From assembly GCF_003464085.1 (NCBI RefSeq), contig NZ_QSDR01000061.1, forward strand, positions 1 to 6,999: 6,999 nt of DNA, in the 5' to 3' direction. The translations under genes were made by a program, and so were the position numbers. This document shows positions 6,330 through 6,999 of this stretch, piece after piece. The notes under the pieces were generated by a model, which saw only the letters and a program-made list of their open reading frames with translations, ran no database searches and was not told where the DNA came from. The DNA comes from Clostridium sp. AM58-1XD (GTDB lineage: Bacteria > Bacillota > Clostridia > Lachnospirales > Lachnospiraceae). Position 1 is the first letter of the stretch. Every line of letters begins with the position of its first letter.

Positions 6330-6922
6330 TCTAATTTTACATAATCTGCAATATACCTTACTGCAGACCCCTTTCTTATTATTGCCTCTGCTGGCCGCTT
6401 ATGCTCTATAAAATACTCAATACACATTTCTGACTCATTATATCCAAATGCTGTTCTTAAAGATGTAGATGAGGATATTCTTGGATTCGTTTCTAGCAAT
6501 AGGTACTCGTCATTATCGCAACGAAACTGAAAATTTGTAGGTCCGATGGGTTTTAAAAGCTCTACCATGCGGTATATATTTTGTTCTATCTGTAAAATGT
6601 CTACTACTCTTGCCTTAGCTGTAGCACCTTCTTGACTTAATTTCCTTTTCAGTATAATAGGTTTAATGCAAGTTCCATCACCAAAACCAAACGTTGCAGC
6701 AGTATATTCATGTTCAACGTCTCCAACAATTTTTTGGGCCATAAACTGTTTACCCTGACGTTTTTTGAAAAACTCAAATTCCATCTTATTGCTAATTTTT
6801 TCAATCCCCTTTGATGCATAAGATTTTCGTGGCTTTAACAAAAATGGACTTCCTAATTTTTCGGATAATATATCATAATTATCATCAAGATATGTTAGGA
6901 ATTGCTTTAAAATTATTTTCAA
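6326..6922 (-). CDS. ATP-grasp ligase, catalytic part; 5' end disrupted by frameshifts
   Basis: The open frame gives 198 residues of an ATP-grasp enzyme of the carbamoyl-phosphate synthase/D-Ala-D-Ala ligase superfamily, which activates a carboxylate as an acyl phosphate and joins it to an amine or other nucleophile. FLLKPRKSYASKGI (27-40) is the nucleotide-binding strand and loop, MAQKIVGDVEHEYTA (61-75) is the linker/second lysine region, and LLLETNPRISSSTS (141-154) supplies the Mg-binding E144 and N146. The preceding N-terminal domain of relatives (commonly around 100 residues or more) is missing from this frame. The frame opens at a TTG immediately after a TAA with no ribosome site, so this is not a credible start. 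Upstream bases encode the expected preceding residues in other frames, so real homology begins near residue 11. The stop overlaps the phosphoesterase start. The carboxylate and acceptor are unknown. Confidence 0.7.
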   Translation of the reverse strand: MKIILKQFLTYLDDNYDILSEKLGSPFLLKPRKSYASKGIEKISNKMEFEFFKKRQGKQFMAQKIVGDVEHEYTAATFGFGDGTCIKPIILKRKLSQEGATAKARVVDILQIEQNIYRMVELLKPIGPTNFQFRCDNDEYLLLETNPRISSSTSLRTAFGYNESEMCIEYFIEHKRPAEAIIRKGSAVRYIADYVKLE

Positions 6923-6999
6923 TTAAAATTTGTAAGTCTCCCATTTATCATTGATAAATTAATAATCTTATCATTATTAATGACAAGTTTTTTATAATC
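6893..6999 (-). pseudogene. Out-of-frame 5' remnant of the ATP-grasp gene
   Basis: Read on the minus strand, these bases give three consecutive pieces in three frames: DYKKLVINNDKIINLS (6999-6952), NDKWETYKF (6952-6926) and LIENNFKAIPN (6926-6894). They lead into YLDDNYDILSEKLG of the downstream open frame. Together they match the usual ATP-grasp order: a D-K-x-x-T-Y-x-F-L helix, then N-x-x-x-x-P, then the segment before the K-P-R loop. Breaks fall near 6952 (one A apparently missing), near 6926 (one T missing in a T run) and near 6893 (one base extra or two missing). The gene continues past the window edge. Confidence 0.6.

Overview
The window is AT-rich and every supported gene lies on the minus strand, so transcription runs from base 6999 towards base 1. 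Low G+C, purine-rich Shine-Dalgarno sites (AGGAGG, AAGGAG), one TTG start with a strong ribosome site and several 1-4 nt gene overlaps suggest a low-G+C Gram-positive (Clostridia/Lachnospiraceae-like) genome. That placement is inference. The content is that of an accessory surface-glycan (capsule, cell-wall polysaccharide or glycoprotein) cluster. Both ends of the cluster lie outside the window.

Layout in transcription order: an ATP-grasp ligase whose first part is out of frame (6999-6326); a YfcE-type metallophosphoesterase (6329-5655); a polyprenyl-phosphate glycosyltransferase of the GtrB/ArnC/DPM1 type (5658-4708); two four-helix EmrE/ArnE-ArnF-like membrane proteins (4724-4374 intact, 4374-3980 broken); a coiled-coil protein with an MptE-like/DUF115 domain (3913-2735); a Rossmann-TylF methyltransferase fusion (2631-1792); a NeuA/KdsB-like cytidylyltransferase (1777-1100); and an HMGL-like (DRE-TIM) aldolase (1122 to the left edge). 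The longest gene-free stretches are about 103 bp (2632-2734) and 66 bp (3914-3979). I see no promoter, terminator or RNA gene in them.

Proposed joint role (inference): the aldolase builds a keto-acid sugar, the cytidylyltransferase activates it as a CMP-sugar, the TylF-like enzyme O-methylates a sugar, and the DUF115 protein may transfer the CMP-sugar, since DUF115 is related to the Maf flagellin nonulosonate transferases. Separately, the glycosyltransferase would load a sugar onto a lipid phosphate and the small membrane pair would flip it outward. The ATP-grasp enzyme and phosphatase may add an amide or acyl decoration.

The most striking non-gene signal is a set of three exact, precisely two-copy tandem duplications (21, 26 and 44 bp). 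Two of them break reading frames that become intact when one copy is removed. There are also three clustered frameshifts at the right edge. These are either errors in the assembled sequence or a set of recent, potentially reversible mutations in surface-glycan genes.
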